From assembly GCA_947462495.1 (NCBI GenBank), contig CANHOY010000029.1, positions 1 through 13,458 of the forward strand: DNA of 13,458 bases, in the 5' to 3' direction. The DNA is from Bacteroidota bacterium. GTDB lineage: Bacteria; Bacteroidota; Bacteroidia; Chitinophagales; Chitinophagaceae. Under the pieces are notes generated by a model. The model made no database searches. It saw only the letters and a list, made by a program, of their open reading frames with translations, and had not been told where the DNA came from. The position numbers were made by a program, and so were the translations under genes. This document shows positions 6,783 through 13,458 of the stretch, piece after piece (within the stretch, counting starts at the first letter, position 1; each line of letters starts with the position of its first letter).

Positions 6783-8018
6783 TTAGCGAGTAGTTATTTT
6801 AACCTTTTCAATACGGGTAGCACTTACAGCCAATATTTCAGCATCAAAATGCGTCAAATGGATAATAGTCCTCAACTTTGGGATAGCCTCATATTTGTGT
6901 ATTAAATAACCGCTCAATGTTTCAGCAGAATCTGCTGAAAAGTCTATACCATATTTTTCATATAGGTAGTCTAATTCTAAACGCCCACTAAATAAGTACT
7001 CGGTTTCATTTATCTTTTTTTCAAGAAATTCCTGTTCATCGTATTCATCTTCAATTTCTCCAAAAATTTCCTCTAACACATCTTCCATGGTCACAATTCC
7101 AGCAGTGCCGCCAAATTCATCTACCACCCATGCAATACTTTTTCTCTTTTTTGAAAATAAATTAATTAAATCAGCCGCATTCATACTCTCTGTCACAAGC
7201 GGAATGGAATGTAAAATAGCAGCGATATTCGTTGGCTTTTTAAACAAATCTAATTGATGGACATAACCAACAATCGTATCTAAAGTTTCTTCGTATACGA
7301 TGAGCTTACTTAATTTTGTTTCCACAAAAAAAGCGGTTAGCTCTTCAATGCTAGTTTGCAGTTCGATACCAATAATTTCGGTTCTAGGCACTAAACATTC
7401 TCTAATTTTTATATCGGGTAGGCTTAAAGCATTTTCAAATAAATCTGTATTTAAATCCTGTTGTTCTTGTTGTTGCTTTGTTTGTTGTACAAAATGGGCT
7501 AAATCTACTTTAGTAAAAGCCTCCTTTTTATTACTTATTTGTACTTTAAATACATTGCGCAAAACCCATTGAGCCAAATTCACCAATAAGACCGTAATGG
7601 GCCTAAATAATAAATGAAAAAAATGTGCAACAGGAGCAAAAGTAGAAATCATAGATACGGCCCTAGCCTTGAAAATGGCTTTGGGTACTAGTTCTCCAAT
7701 TAACAATATGACCAGGGTAGAAAAAACCGTGTTGCCCAAAAGAATAGAATAAGAGCCTAGGTGTAACTTTTCCCAAAGGAGTTGATCTAAAAGTTGTTCA
7801 AATAAAATACCAAATACAACTAATGAAATATTTAATCCAATTAAACAGGTGCCAATAAATTGAGTAGGTGCTTGCAAAAATTTTGCAATGATTTTTCCTG
7901 CTCTATTTCCTTGCTTTTTTTTAAGTTCTAAACTTAATCTATTGGCACTCACGAAACCAATTTCATAGCCAGAAAAAAAGCCAATTAAAATAAGTGATGC
8001 CACTATTGCGAAAATCAT
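6783..8018 (-). CDS. CNNM/CorC ('hemolysin') family membrane protein with CBS pair
   Basis: 411 aa. The N-terminal CNNM (DUF21) transmembrane domain spans about 1-165 and starts with the signature FFSGYEIGFVSANRLSLEL (14-32); GELVPKAIFK (108-117) is the conserved helix break. A CBS pair follows (about 210-328), including WVVDEFGGTAGIVTMEDVLE (297-316) and the acidic IFGEIEDEYDEQE tail. A CorC/HlyC transporter-associated domain ends the protein (about 335-411). The family is annotated as hemolysin, but characterised members are linked to Mg2+/Co2+ export. GldE of gliding Bacteroidota is a relative, but gldD is not adjacent here, so I do not use that name. The start is firm because the signature begins within 15 residues. 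It lies 31 bases after the aldo/keto reductase gene. Confidence 0.92.
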   Translation of the reverse strand: MIFAIVASLILIGFFSGYEIGFVSANRLSLELKKKQGNRAGKIIAKFLQAPTQFIGTCLIGLNISLVVFGILFEQLLDQLLWEKLHLGSYSILLGNTVFSTLVILLIGELVPKAIFKARAVSMISTFAPVAHFFHLLFRPITVLLVNLAQWVLRNVFKVQISNKKEAFTKVDLAHFVQQTKQQQEQQDLNTDLFENALSLPDIKIRECLVPRTEIIGIELQTSIEELTAFFVETKLSKLIVYEETLDTIVGYVHQLDLFKKPTNIAAILHSIPLVTESMNAADLINLFSKKRKSIAWVVDEFGGTAGIVTMEDVLEEIFGEIEDEYDEQEFLEKKINETEYLFSGRLELDYLYEKYGIDFSADSAETLSGYLIHKYEAIPKLRTIIHLTHFDAEILAVSATRIEKVKITTR

Positions 8019-8049
8019 AAATAGAGTTTATTTAATTCAATGCTAGCCA

Positions 8050-9039
8050 TTACCACTCGGGCAATTTAGGTTTTGTTTCGATAATCCCTTCTATTTGTTC
8101 CATAATTTCTGGTGTAAGTAATGCGGCTGTATCTAAAGCAGTTAGATTATCCACCAATTGTGCTTTACTGGTAGCCCCTAAAATAGCGGTAGTGACATTT
8201 TTATTTTTAATACACCAGGCAATGCTTAAGGAAGCAGTACTTACTTTTAAAGCTTTTGCAATAGCCCCTAATTGCTGCACTCTTTTTACTTTATCCTGCA
8301 TCAACCATCGATCTCTTAGCCATTCAAATCCTTCTATATGAAACCTGGATCCTTCAGGTATCCCATCATTGTATTTGCCGGTTAATAAACCAGCCGCCAA
8401 GGGACTCCAAATAGTAGTGCCCATTCCTACGTTTTTGAAAATCTCTACATACTCATTTTCCATTTTTACGCGTTCAAACAAATTGTACTGGGGCTGCTCC
8501 ACAGAGGGGCCAATTAAATGCAGGGCTGCAGCTACTCGGTGGGCCTCCATAATTTCAACACCACTCCATTCACTGGTTCCCCAATATAAAATTTTGCCTT
8601 GTTGAATGAGGGTGTTCATGGTTTGAACTACTTCTTCGATAGGGGTGGTTTTATCGGGGCGATGACAATAATATAAATCAAGGTAATCGGTTTGTAACCT
8701 TTTCAATGCTTCGTGACAGGCTTCTGTTAAATGCTTTCTACTTAATCCAGTTTGATTGGGTTTATTTTCTTTGCCTCTCCATCCAAAATAAGCTTTAGAA
8801 GAAAGTACGATAGAGGTTCTATCCCAGTTTTTTTTACTTAATACGCGGCCCATCATTTTTTCACTTTCTCCTAATGCGTACACTTCGGCATTGTCAAAAA
8901 AATTAACGCCAGCATCATAGGCAATGCCCATTAATTCATCTGCAATACTATCATTAATCTGTTTATGGAAAGTAACCCAACTACCAAAACTTAAAGTACT
9001 AAGTTGTAAGCCGGTTTTTCCCATTTTTCTATATTCCAT
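8050..9039 (-). CDS. Aldo/keto reductase, Kv-beta (AKR6)-like
   Basis: 329 aa, full-length TIM-barrel NADPH oxidoreductase. The AKR tetrad is complete: D49 and Y54 in FFDNAEVYALGESE, K82 in LSSKAYFGW, and H126 in YYCHRPDK. Segments such as GSWVTFHKQINDSIADELM (19-37), WGTSEWSGVEIMEAH (153-167) and WSPLAAGLLTGKY (211-223) closely resemble voltage-gated K+ channel beta subunits and their bacterial relatives. Unlike vertebrate Kv-beta, which has Asn at the fourth tetrad position, this protein keeps His, so it is probably a working carbonyl reductase. Substrate unknown. The gene starts 5 bases after the lptC stop, so it is very likely cotranscribed with coaX, the outer-membrane protein and lptC. 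Confidence 0.93.
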   Translation of the reverse strand: MEYRKMGKTGLQLSTLSFGSWVTFHKQINDSIADELMGIAYDAGVNFFDNAEVYALGESEKMMGRVLSKKNWDRTSIVLSSKAYFGWRGKENKPNQTGLSRKHLTEACHEALKRLQTDYLDLYYCHRPDKTTPIEEVVQTMNTLIQQGKILYWGTSEWSGVEIMEAHRVAAALHLIGPSVEQPQYNLFERVKMENEYVEIFKNVGMGTTIWSPLAAGLLTGKYNDGIPEGSRFHIEGFEWLRDRWLMQDKVKRVQQLGAIAKALKVSTASLSIAWCIKNKNVTTAILGATSKAQLVDNLTALDTAALLTPEIMEQIEGIIETKPKLPEW

Positions 9040-9044
9040 TGTAA

Positions 9045-9641
9045 TTATTTTTTAGGATTAAAACCGCTGGTGTCTGAAATGATGGCATAACTATTTGACT
9101 GCGGTTTAAAAATATGAATATCTGTTAAATCTTGATTGGCCTCCAACCCTTTACCATAAATTTTAGCAATAGGATTGTGTTGCTTTACTATTACATCTTT
9201 GTCAGTACTAAATTTACTCGTGTTCTGATCCCAATACATTTCTTTACTCCATAAGGTATCGCCTAGCACATTGTACACAACCACATTATCTCTTAAAAAG
9301 ACTTTGTTTTCATTCTCGATATAGTGCGCGTAAAGAGCAGTTAATTTACTTTCCACATTCAAGTTGTCTTTGTAAAAATCTGCTTTAATGGTGTTGGGAA
9401 ATTCTATCATTCGACCTTTGTCTTGTAAATATTTTTTCATTAATGGAGCAGTGAGCTTAGCGCTTATTTTTCCATCTGTGCTGATGTAAATAGCCACATC
9501 TTTTCCAATATCGATGCCGTCTTCTTTAGCACCTAATGCTTTTACATCATTTACATTATTTTCACAGGACAACATAAAAAAGCAGCTACTCATACAAGCA
9601 ACTGCTAATCTTATTGTTTTATAATATTGAATATTAATCAT
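9045..9641 (-). CDS. lptC: LptC, LPS transport lipoprotein
   Basis: 198 aa. The N-terminus MINIQYYKTIRLAVACMSSC is a hydrophobic signal followed by the lipobox FMLSC, with lipidation at C26. This lipoprotein form is common for LptC in Bacteroidota, unlike the membrane-anchored E. coli protein. The LptC-like beta domain (about 46-165) shows the alternating pattern LTAPLMKKYLQDKGRMIEFP and AHYIENENKVFLRDNVVVYN. LptC receives LPS from the LptB2FG transporter at the inner membrane and passes it to LptA. The start overlaps the upstream outer-membrane protein gene by 8 bases. The downstream aldo/keto reductase follows after 5 bases. No lptA/lptB is in the window. Confidence 0.85.
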   Translation of the reverse strand: MINIQYYKTIRLAVACMSSCFFMLSCENNVNDVKALGAKEDGIDIGKDVAIYISTDGKISAKLTAPLMKKYLQDKGRMIEFPNTIKADFYKDNLNVESKLTALYAHYIENENKVFLRDNVVVYNVLGDTLWSKEMYWDQNTSKFSTDKDVIVKQHNPIAKIYGKGLEANQDLTDIHIFKPQSNSYAIISDTSGFNPKK

Positions 9642-11016
9642 ATTTGCGTTTATTAAACCAAATGTCGCTTAAGCTGTAGCCCACTGAAAATTGAACAAAG
9701 CCCTCCTTATAATTATTCACACTGGATCCTCTTTGTCCTATTTGCAAAGCTAAATTTAACAAACTAAATTGATTATCGTAGGAACGATATTTTCTAATAG
9801 GCAAAGACAATCCAGAGGTAAATGCAGACACTTTAAGCCCGTTATTATCTATATCGATATAGTCTTTGCCGGTGTAAAAACCAAGTCGGTATATTACAGT
9901 AGACCAATAGTTCTGAAAATCAAAAGCATTGGGGCAAAATTGAGCAGCCACTCTAATCATCCATGAGTTAGATAAATTATCGGGTTGTCCATAAAAAAGA
10001 TATTTGTCTTTCCATCTTCTGCTTGAATATTCTACTCCAACTACCCATTGGTCATAGGTGCCTCTATTGCTTATTTCTTTTTTATGCAAAGCAAAACCAG
10101 CTGTATAAAGCGCAGGAATTAAAATTTTTCCTGGATTATTTAAACTAAACTCTACGGTATCTAAATTGGATTCGGCAGTACTTGAATAACTTCCTGTGCT
10201 GCGAAGTTTATCTTGTTGACCAGTCAAGGTTTGATCCATTGTTGCAGTAGCACCAACACTGACTGTATATTCAGTTCTCTCATTAAGCTTTGGTCGCTTT
10301 ACGATATGTATTGGGAATTCGCCTTGTAGGCCAAGATTTAAAAATACGCCTCCAAATAAAGTATTGGTGTTGGATATAGATTGGTAAAAATAAGTGGAGT
10401 CTGGGTTGTATTGGAATGATTTAATATTTTGAATTTTTTTCCTTCCAAAATTATATCCTGTATTAAATCCAAGTCTTAGATGCTTCCATGATTTTCCAAA
10501 GCCAAAGAAAACCTGATTGAGACCGCCTTGCCCTAAGAAGTTATTGGCAACGGTATCCCCTGTATTTATTTTTACTAATGTATCTAAAGAGAAATTTATT
10601 TGTGTAAGTGGCCTTAAGCCAAAAGCCATACCTATTTTTTTAGCCTTACTAATGGGTATGCCTATTGCAAGATAGTTTGGAACAAGATAATTAGAGGAGA
10701 AGCTTGCTACTGGTTTAGCACTTTTTAAATTAGTGTTGGTTAAACTAATACCTAAATCAAAGGTGGTCATGAATATATTACCGTAGGTAGCCGGGTTGTT
10801 GAAATTGATACTTTGGCCAAAACTGCTATTCATACTGGGCGAATAAGCGGCTGAAAAACCACCCATTGCTTGGCTATTTATATTCTGATTATTTAAAATT
10901 TCATTGCCCAATCCGTATCTAGAAAATGGGGAATTGATTTGGGCCTTGGTTGGGGTTAAAAAACAAACTAAACCTAAGAAAGGGATTAACCTAATTATTT
11001 TTTTCGCAAATAGCAT
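9634..11016 (-). CDS. Outer-membrane beta-barrel protein, SPFSRYGLG type
   Basis: 460 aa. A Sec signal peptide (MLFAKKIIRLIPFLGLVCFL, then TPTKA) is followed at once by QINSPFSRYGLGNEI (26-40), a motif I associate with a Bacteroidota outer-membrane protein family encoded next to coaX and lptC. The rest is rich in alternating hydrophobic/polar strands and aromatic residues (FDLGISLTNTN, HLRLGFNTGYNFGRK, FVQFSVGYSLSDIWF), as expected for a FadL-like barrel. It ends near the outer-membrane-type aromatic strand GYSLSDIWFNKRKYD. Function unknown; transport of hydrophobic compounds or a role in envelope assembly is only inference. It overlaps the coaX end by 26 bases and lptC by 8, so translation is probably coupled along the three genes. 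Confidence 0.82.
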   Translation of the reverse strand: MLFAKKIIRLIPFLGLVCFLTPTKAQINSPFSRYGLGNEILNNQNINSQAMGGFSAAYSPSMNSSFGQSINFNNPATYGNIFMTTFDLGISLTNTNLKSAKPVASFSSNYLVPNYLAIGIPISKAKKIGMAFGLRPLTQINFSLDTLVKINTGDTVANNFLGQGGLNQVFFGFGKSWKHLRLGFNTGYNFGRKKIQNIKSFQYNPDSTYFYQSISNTNTLFGGVFLNLGLQGEFPIHIVKRPKLNERTEYTVSVGATATMDQTLTGQQDKLRSTGSYSSTAESNLDTVEFSLNNPGKILIPALYTAGFALHKKEISNRGTYDQWVVGVEYSSRRWKDKYLFYGQPDNLSNSWMIRVAAQFCPNAFDFQNYWSTVIYRLGFYTGKDYIDIDNNGLKVSAFTSGLSLPIRKYRSYDNQFSLLNLALQIGQRGSSVNNYKEGFVQFSVGYSLSDIWFNKRKYD

Positions 11017-11716
11017 AGAGTCCTTTAAATATTAAATTTTGGTCGGCAAATATCCTCTTTTTTAAGTGAGGTACAAAATAACAAATGTCTCCCCCGGTTA
11101 ATAGCACGTTAAATTTGGCATATTTCTCCTCATAGGCACCAATTATACCATCTATTTCGGCTGCCATGCCTAAAATGACCCCGCTTAAAAGGTTGGTTTT
11201 GGTATCATAACCAATCAATGTAAAGTCGTTAGAAGGGGCAATTAAGGGCAATAAGGCGGTTTGTTCGTGCATAGCCTTAAAGCGCATTTGCATACCTGGA
11301 GAAATACTACCACCTAAAAAAGCGGCCTCATTATTTACAAAATTATAAGTAATGCAAGTACCCAAAGACAGGATAAGGTTGTGTTGATTGGGAAATTGGT
11401 CAACAGCAGCGGCTACCATGGCTAGCCTATCTGCACCGATGGTTTCTGGCTTGCCCACTGGGGTGGTAAAATTGAGTTGAGTAGCTGGGCCTAATAAATG
11501 AAATTTTGAATGCTTCGCTAAAACCGACTCGATGGCTTTATCATGAAGAATGACGGATGAAAGTATTGTTTTTTCAGGTTGGAATTCACTTAACAAATGT
11601 TCAATTTCTTGAATGGATCCATCCACCAAAGTACGTACTTCGACCAGCTCTTTTTTTACAAAAAAAGCTGCCTTTAGTCGGGTGTTTCCAAAATCAAAAC
11701 AAATGGCCTTAGTCAT
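10991..11716 (-). CDS. coaX: Type III pantothenate kinase
   Basis: 241 aa from ATG 11716. It phosphorylates pantothenate in the first step of CoA synthesis. ASKHA-fold motifs: DFGNTRLKAAFF (8-19, phosphate 1), GKPETIGADRLAMVAAA (88-104), LSLGTCITYNF (116-126), FLGGSISPGMQMRFKAMH (133-150), EQTALLP (151-157) and NVLLTGGD (203-210). The position that is usually Asp in the xDxGTAxT motif, the assumed general base, is S117 here. I chose ATG 11716 because the phosphate-1 motif then starts at residue 8, as is normal. The frame also opens at 11785, but those 23 extra residues are not family-like and cover promoter-like DNA. First gene of the long minus-strand run; its end overlaps the outer-membrane protein gene by 26 bases. 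Confidence 0.93.
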   Translation of the reverse strand: MTKAICFDFGNTRLKAAFFVKKELVEVRTLVDGSIQEIEHLLSEFQPEKTILSSVILHDKAIESVLAKHSKFHLLGPATQLNFTTPVGKPETIGADRLAMVAAAVDQFPNQHNLILSLGTCITYNFVNNEAAFLGGSISPGMQMRFKAMHEQTALLPLIAPSNDFTLIGYDTKTNLLSGVILGMAAEIDGIIGAYEEKYAKFNVLLTGGDICYFVPHLKKRIFADQNLIFKGLYAICEKNN

Positions 11717-11732
11717 ATACTTGCTTGTAGGC

Positions 11733-11740
11733 CAAAAATA
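11733..11740 (-). promoter_or_regulatory. Possible -7 promoter element for coaX in the divergent gap
   Basis: The minus strand reads TATTTTTG, matching TAnnTTTG, 17 bases before the coaX ATG at 11716. It would give a very short leader and would exclude the longer start at 11785. No TTTG -33 box is at the ideal distance. The rest of the 105-base gap (11717-11821) is A/T-rich and contains the small inverted repeat CTTTGTAGCAAAG (11745-11757). It must also hold the promoter of the glycosyltransferase-like gene, which I cannot place. Confidence 0.28.
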
Positions 11741-11821
11741 ATCTCTTTGTAGCAAAGTTTGATTAAAACAATAGGCAAGTTGCAAAAGTTTTCGGTTATT
11801 TGAAGTATAAAATTACAGGGG

Positions 11822-12697
11822 ATGAAAATTGCAGGCTTCACTATTATTAAAAATGCGGTGATAAATGACTTTCCAATTGTGGAAGCCATCAAATCTGTAT
11901 TGCCTGTAGTAGATGAAATGATTGTTTTAATTGGAGATTCAACGGATGAAACCATTGCGTTAATAGAATCGATAGGAGACCCAAAAATTAAAATTCATCA
12001 TTCGGTTTGGAATAAAAGTTTAAGAAAAGGTGGGGCTGTTTTAGCAGATGAAACAAATAAAGCGTTTCAGCTCATAGATGAAAAATATACTTGGGCTTTT
12101 TATATACAAGGCGATGAAGTTGTTCATGAAAAGTACCATCCTGCTATTCGAAATGCTTGTGAAAATTATGCCTTTGACAGGGAAGTGCAAGGACTATTAT
12201 TTAAGTATAAACATTTTTACGGCACCTATGATTATGTGGGAGATAGTAGAAAGTGGTATGGTCATGAAATTAGAATCATTCGAAATAATAAATCCATTTC
12301 TGCCTACAGAGATGCACAAGGATTTAGGATGGGGAAGACTAAATTACCAGTGGCTAAAGTAGATGCAAGCATTTATCACTATGGATGGGTAAAAAGTCCA
12401 GAGCAAATGCGCAAAAAACAAAAACAGAGCAGTGTGTATTGGCATGATGATGCACAAATGCAGAAAATAAATGCGAGTCCTGATTATTATGATTTTAGTG
12501 GGTTCGATTCTTTAGAAAAATTTACAGGGACGCATCCGCATGTGATGCTGGATAGAATTGAAAGAAAAAATTGGGCAGTCAATTTAGACCTTACTCAGAA
12601 AAAGTTTTCCTTTAAGAATAAATGTTTGTATTATTTTGAAAAATTAACCGGCATTCGACCTTTTGATTTTAAAAATTATAAAATTATCAGAAAATAA
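11822..12697 (+). CDS. Glycosyltransferase family 2-like protein
   Basis: 291 aa, no signal peptide or membrane segment. The N-terminal half looks like a GT-A nucleotide-sugar-binding fold: a beta strand then helix in MKIAGFTIIKNAVINDFPI, then VVDEMIVLIGDSTDETIALI (29-48), and a DxD-like acidic motif in FYIQGDEVVHEKY (93-105) where the metal-binding Asp/Glu of GT2 enzymes would sit. The second half carries YHYGWVKSPEQMRKKQ (185-200) and many aromatic residues, and ends with a basic, aromatic-rich tail (FDFKNYKIIRK). Donor and acceptor cannot be read from the sequence. It diverges from coaX and lies 2 bases before meaB, so the two are probably cotranscribed although a shared function is not obvious. 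Confidence 0.78.
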   Translation: MKIAGFTIIKNAVINDFPIVEAIKSVLPVVDEMIVLIGDSTDETIALIESIGDPKIKIHHSVWNKSLRKGGAVLADETNKAFQLIDEKYTWAFYIQGDEVVHEKYHPAIRNACENYAFDREVQGLLFKYKHFYGTYDYVGDSRKWYGHEIRIIRNNKSISAYRDAQGFRMGKTKLPVAKVDASIYHYGWVKSPEQMRKKQKQSSVYWHDDAQMQKINASPDYYDFSGFDSLEKFTGTHPHVMLDRIERKNWAVNLDLTQKKFSFKNKCLYYFEKLTGIRPFDFKNYKIIRK

Positions 12698-12699
12698 AA

Positions 12700-13458
12700 A
12701 TGCATTCTATATCCGATATTAAACAAGGGGTAACCAAAGGCGATTTTTTGACTTTGGCCAAAGCCATTTCATGGATAGAAAATAATGGAGAAGGGACTAC
12801 TTCCTTCTTACAAGAATTACTTCCTAATAGTATACCTATTATAGGGATTACGGGCCCACCTGGTGCGGGCAAAAGCACTTTAATCAATGCACTAATCACA
12901 AGTTGGGTCAATGAAGCCAAAAAAGTCGCTGTATTGTCTGTCGATCCTTCCTCTCCCTTTCACCATGGAGCTATTTTAGGAGATCGCATTCGTATGAAAG
13001 ATTGGTATTTGCATCCTCAAGTATATATTAGATCGCTTGCTGCAAGGGGTCATCTTGGCGGTGTCAACAGTGCTATGCTTTCCTTGACCACTTTAATGCA
13101 ATCTGTTGGCTTTGATTATATCATCTTAGAAACAGTGGGGGTTGGACAATCAGAGGTTGAAATAGCCTCCTTGGCAGATACAACAGTGGTGGTGTTAGTT
13201 CCTGAAGCCGGTGATGAAGTGCAAATGATGAAATCGGGTTTGATGGAAATTGCGAATGTATTTGTAGTGAATAAAAGTGATCGCCCCAATGCCCAAACTT
13301 TTGTGAACCACTTAAAACAAATGATTCTAGACAATGCAAGTGCTACTGCTACTGCTCCGCAAGTTATAAGTACGATTGCCACTGAAAAAATAGGGATACC
13401 CGAATTGCAATTGGCTATTGAGCAGCATCAGGAAAGCCTAAATATTGGGGGCAATAAA
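12700..13458 (+). CDS. meaB: MeaB, methylmalonyl-CoA mutase-associated GTPase (3' end cut off)
   Basis: The frame is open for 253 codons from ATG 12700 to the window edge; complete relatives are around 300 residues or a little more, so the C-terminal dimerisation part is missing. G3E/SIMIBI GTPase motifs: Walker A GPPGAGKST (52-60, Lys58), VDPSSPFHHGAILGDRIRM (81-99), switch-type ETVGVGQSEVEIASLAD (144-160) and guanine-specificity NKSD (191-194). MeaB (also called ArgK/YgfD) gates cofactor loading and protects adenosylcobalamin-dependent methylmalonyl-CoA mutase. The mutase genes are not in the window but could lie just beyond the edge. The start is supported by the 2-base gap after the glycosyltransferase-like gene's stop and by the normal distance to the Walker A motif. 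Confidence 0.93.
   Translation, partial: MHSISDIKQGVTKGDFLTLAKAISWIENNGEGTTSFLQELLPNSIPIIGITGPPGAGKSTLINALITSWVNEAKKVAVLSVDPSSPFHHGAILGDRIRMKDWYLHPQVYIRSLAARGHLGGVNSAMLSLTTLMQSVGFDYIILETVGVGQSEVEIASLADTTVVVLVPEAGDEVQMMKSGLMEIANVFVVNKSDRPNAQTFVNHLKQMILDNASATATAPQVISTIATEKIGIPELQLAIEQHQESLNIGGNK

Noticed and set aside
7300..7572. Plus-strand 90-codon frame rich in Ser and Cys inside the CNNM gene
   Set aside because: It is the complement of a Gln/Lys-rich linker (KQQQEQQ) in the CNNM protein; no start signal or homology is recognisable.
11717..11785. In-frame 23-residue N-terminal extension of CoaX starting at 11785
   Set aside because: The phosphate-1 motif DFGNT normally lies within about 10 residues of the start, which fits ATG 11716. 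The extension is not family-like and overlaps a TATTTTTG promoter-like element.
12687..12920. Minus-strand open frame opposite the start of meaB
   Set aside because: It lies antisense to a strongly conserved GTPase frame, including its Walker A motif, and shows no protein family features of its own.
13116..13382. Two minus-strand open frames opposite the meaB GTPase core
   Set aside because: Both are antisense shadows of the conserved meaB frame with low-complexity Ser/Thr-rich translations.
1..13458. Search for a new defence, mobile or secretion system in the window
   Set aside because: No transposase, integrase, toxin-antitoxin pair, nuclease/helicase module, repeat array or composition shift was seen. 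The genes are typical Bacteroidota housekeeping and envelope genes.

Overview
The window looks like ordinary core chromosome of a member of the Bacteroidota, most like Chitinophagaceae/Sphingobacteriales. The DNA is AT-rich with A/T-rich leaders and no Shine-Dalgarno signals that decide starts. The gene content includes an SPFSRYGLG-type outer-membrane protein downstream of coaX, an LptC lipoprotein, a TatC with a Cys-containing periplasmic loop, a DUF2400/TIGR02757 protein and a bacterial deoxyhypusine-synthase-like enzyme. I see no tRNA, rRNA, transposase, integrase, CRISPR array or phage gene. No gene-free stretch exceeds about 105 bases.

Layout. (1) 1-2746, minus strand: a cut-off unknown gene, TIGR02757/DUF2400, a cystathionine gamma-synthase-type PLP enzyme and an SdpI-like membrane protein. 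Transcription runs from SdpI towards position 1. The first three genes are tightly packed (a 1-base overlap and a 4-base gap). (2) 2803-3819, plus strand: a lone deoxyhypusine-synthase-family gene, convergent with the next block across a small palindrome. (3) 3840-11716, minus strand: eight genes in one direction, in transcription order coaX, outer-membrane protein, lptC, aldo/keto reductase, CNNM/CorC membrane protein, tatC, rpiB and a secreted M28 peptidase. The first four are overlapping or almost touching and are probably one operon. The last three are separated by 53-68 bases and may have their own promoters. (4) 11822-13458, plus strand: a glycosyltransferase-like gene, then meaB two bases downstream, which runs off the window end still open.

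Function. The large minus block mixes envelope biogenesis (outer-membrane barrel, LptC for LPS transport, TatC for folded-protein export, a CNNM-type transporter) with central metabolism (CoA synthesis, pentose phosphates). The left block joins sulfur amino-acid metabolism to a putative HhH-type DNA-repair-like protein.

I did not find a convincing new multi-gene system. The observations most worth following are: DUF2400 showing a lysine/aspartate pair laid out like HhH-GPD DNA glycosylases; a DHS-like enzyme that keeps the catalytic lysine but not the His-His motif; and a CoaX whose usual general-base aspartate position reads as serine.
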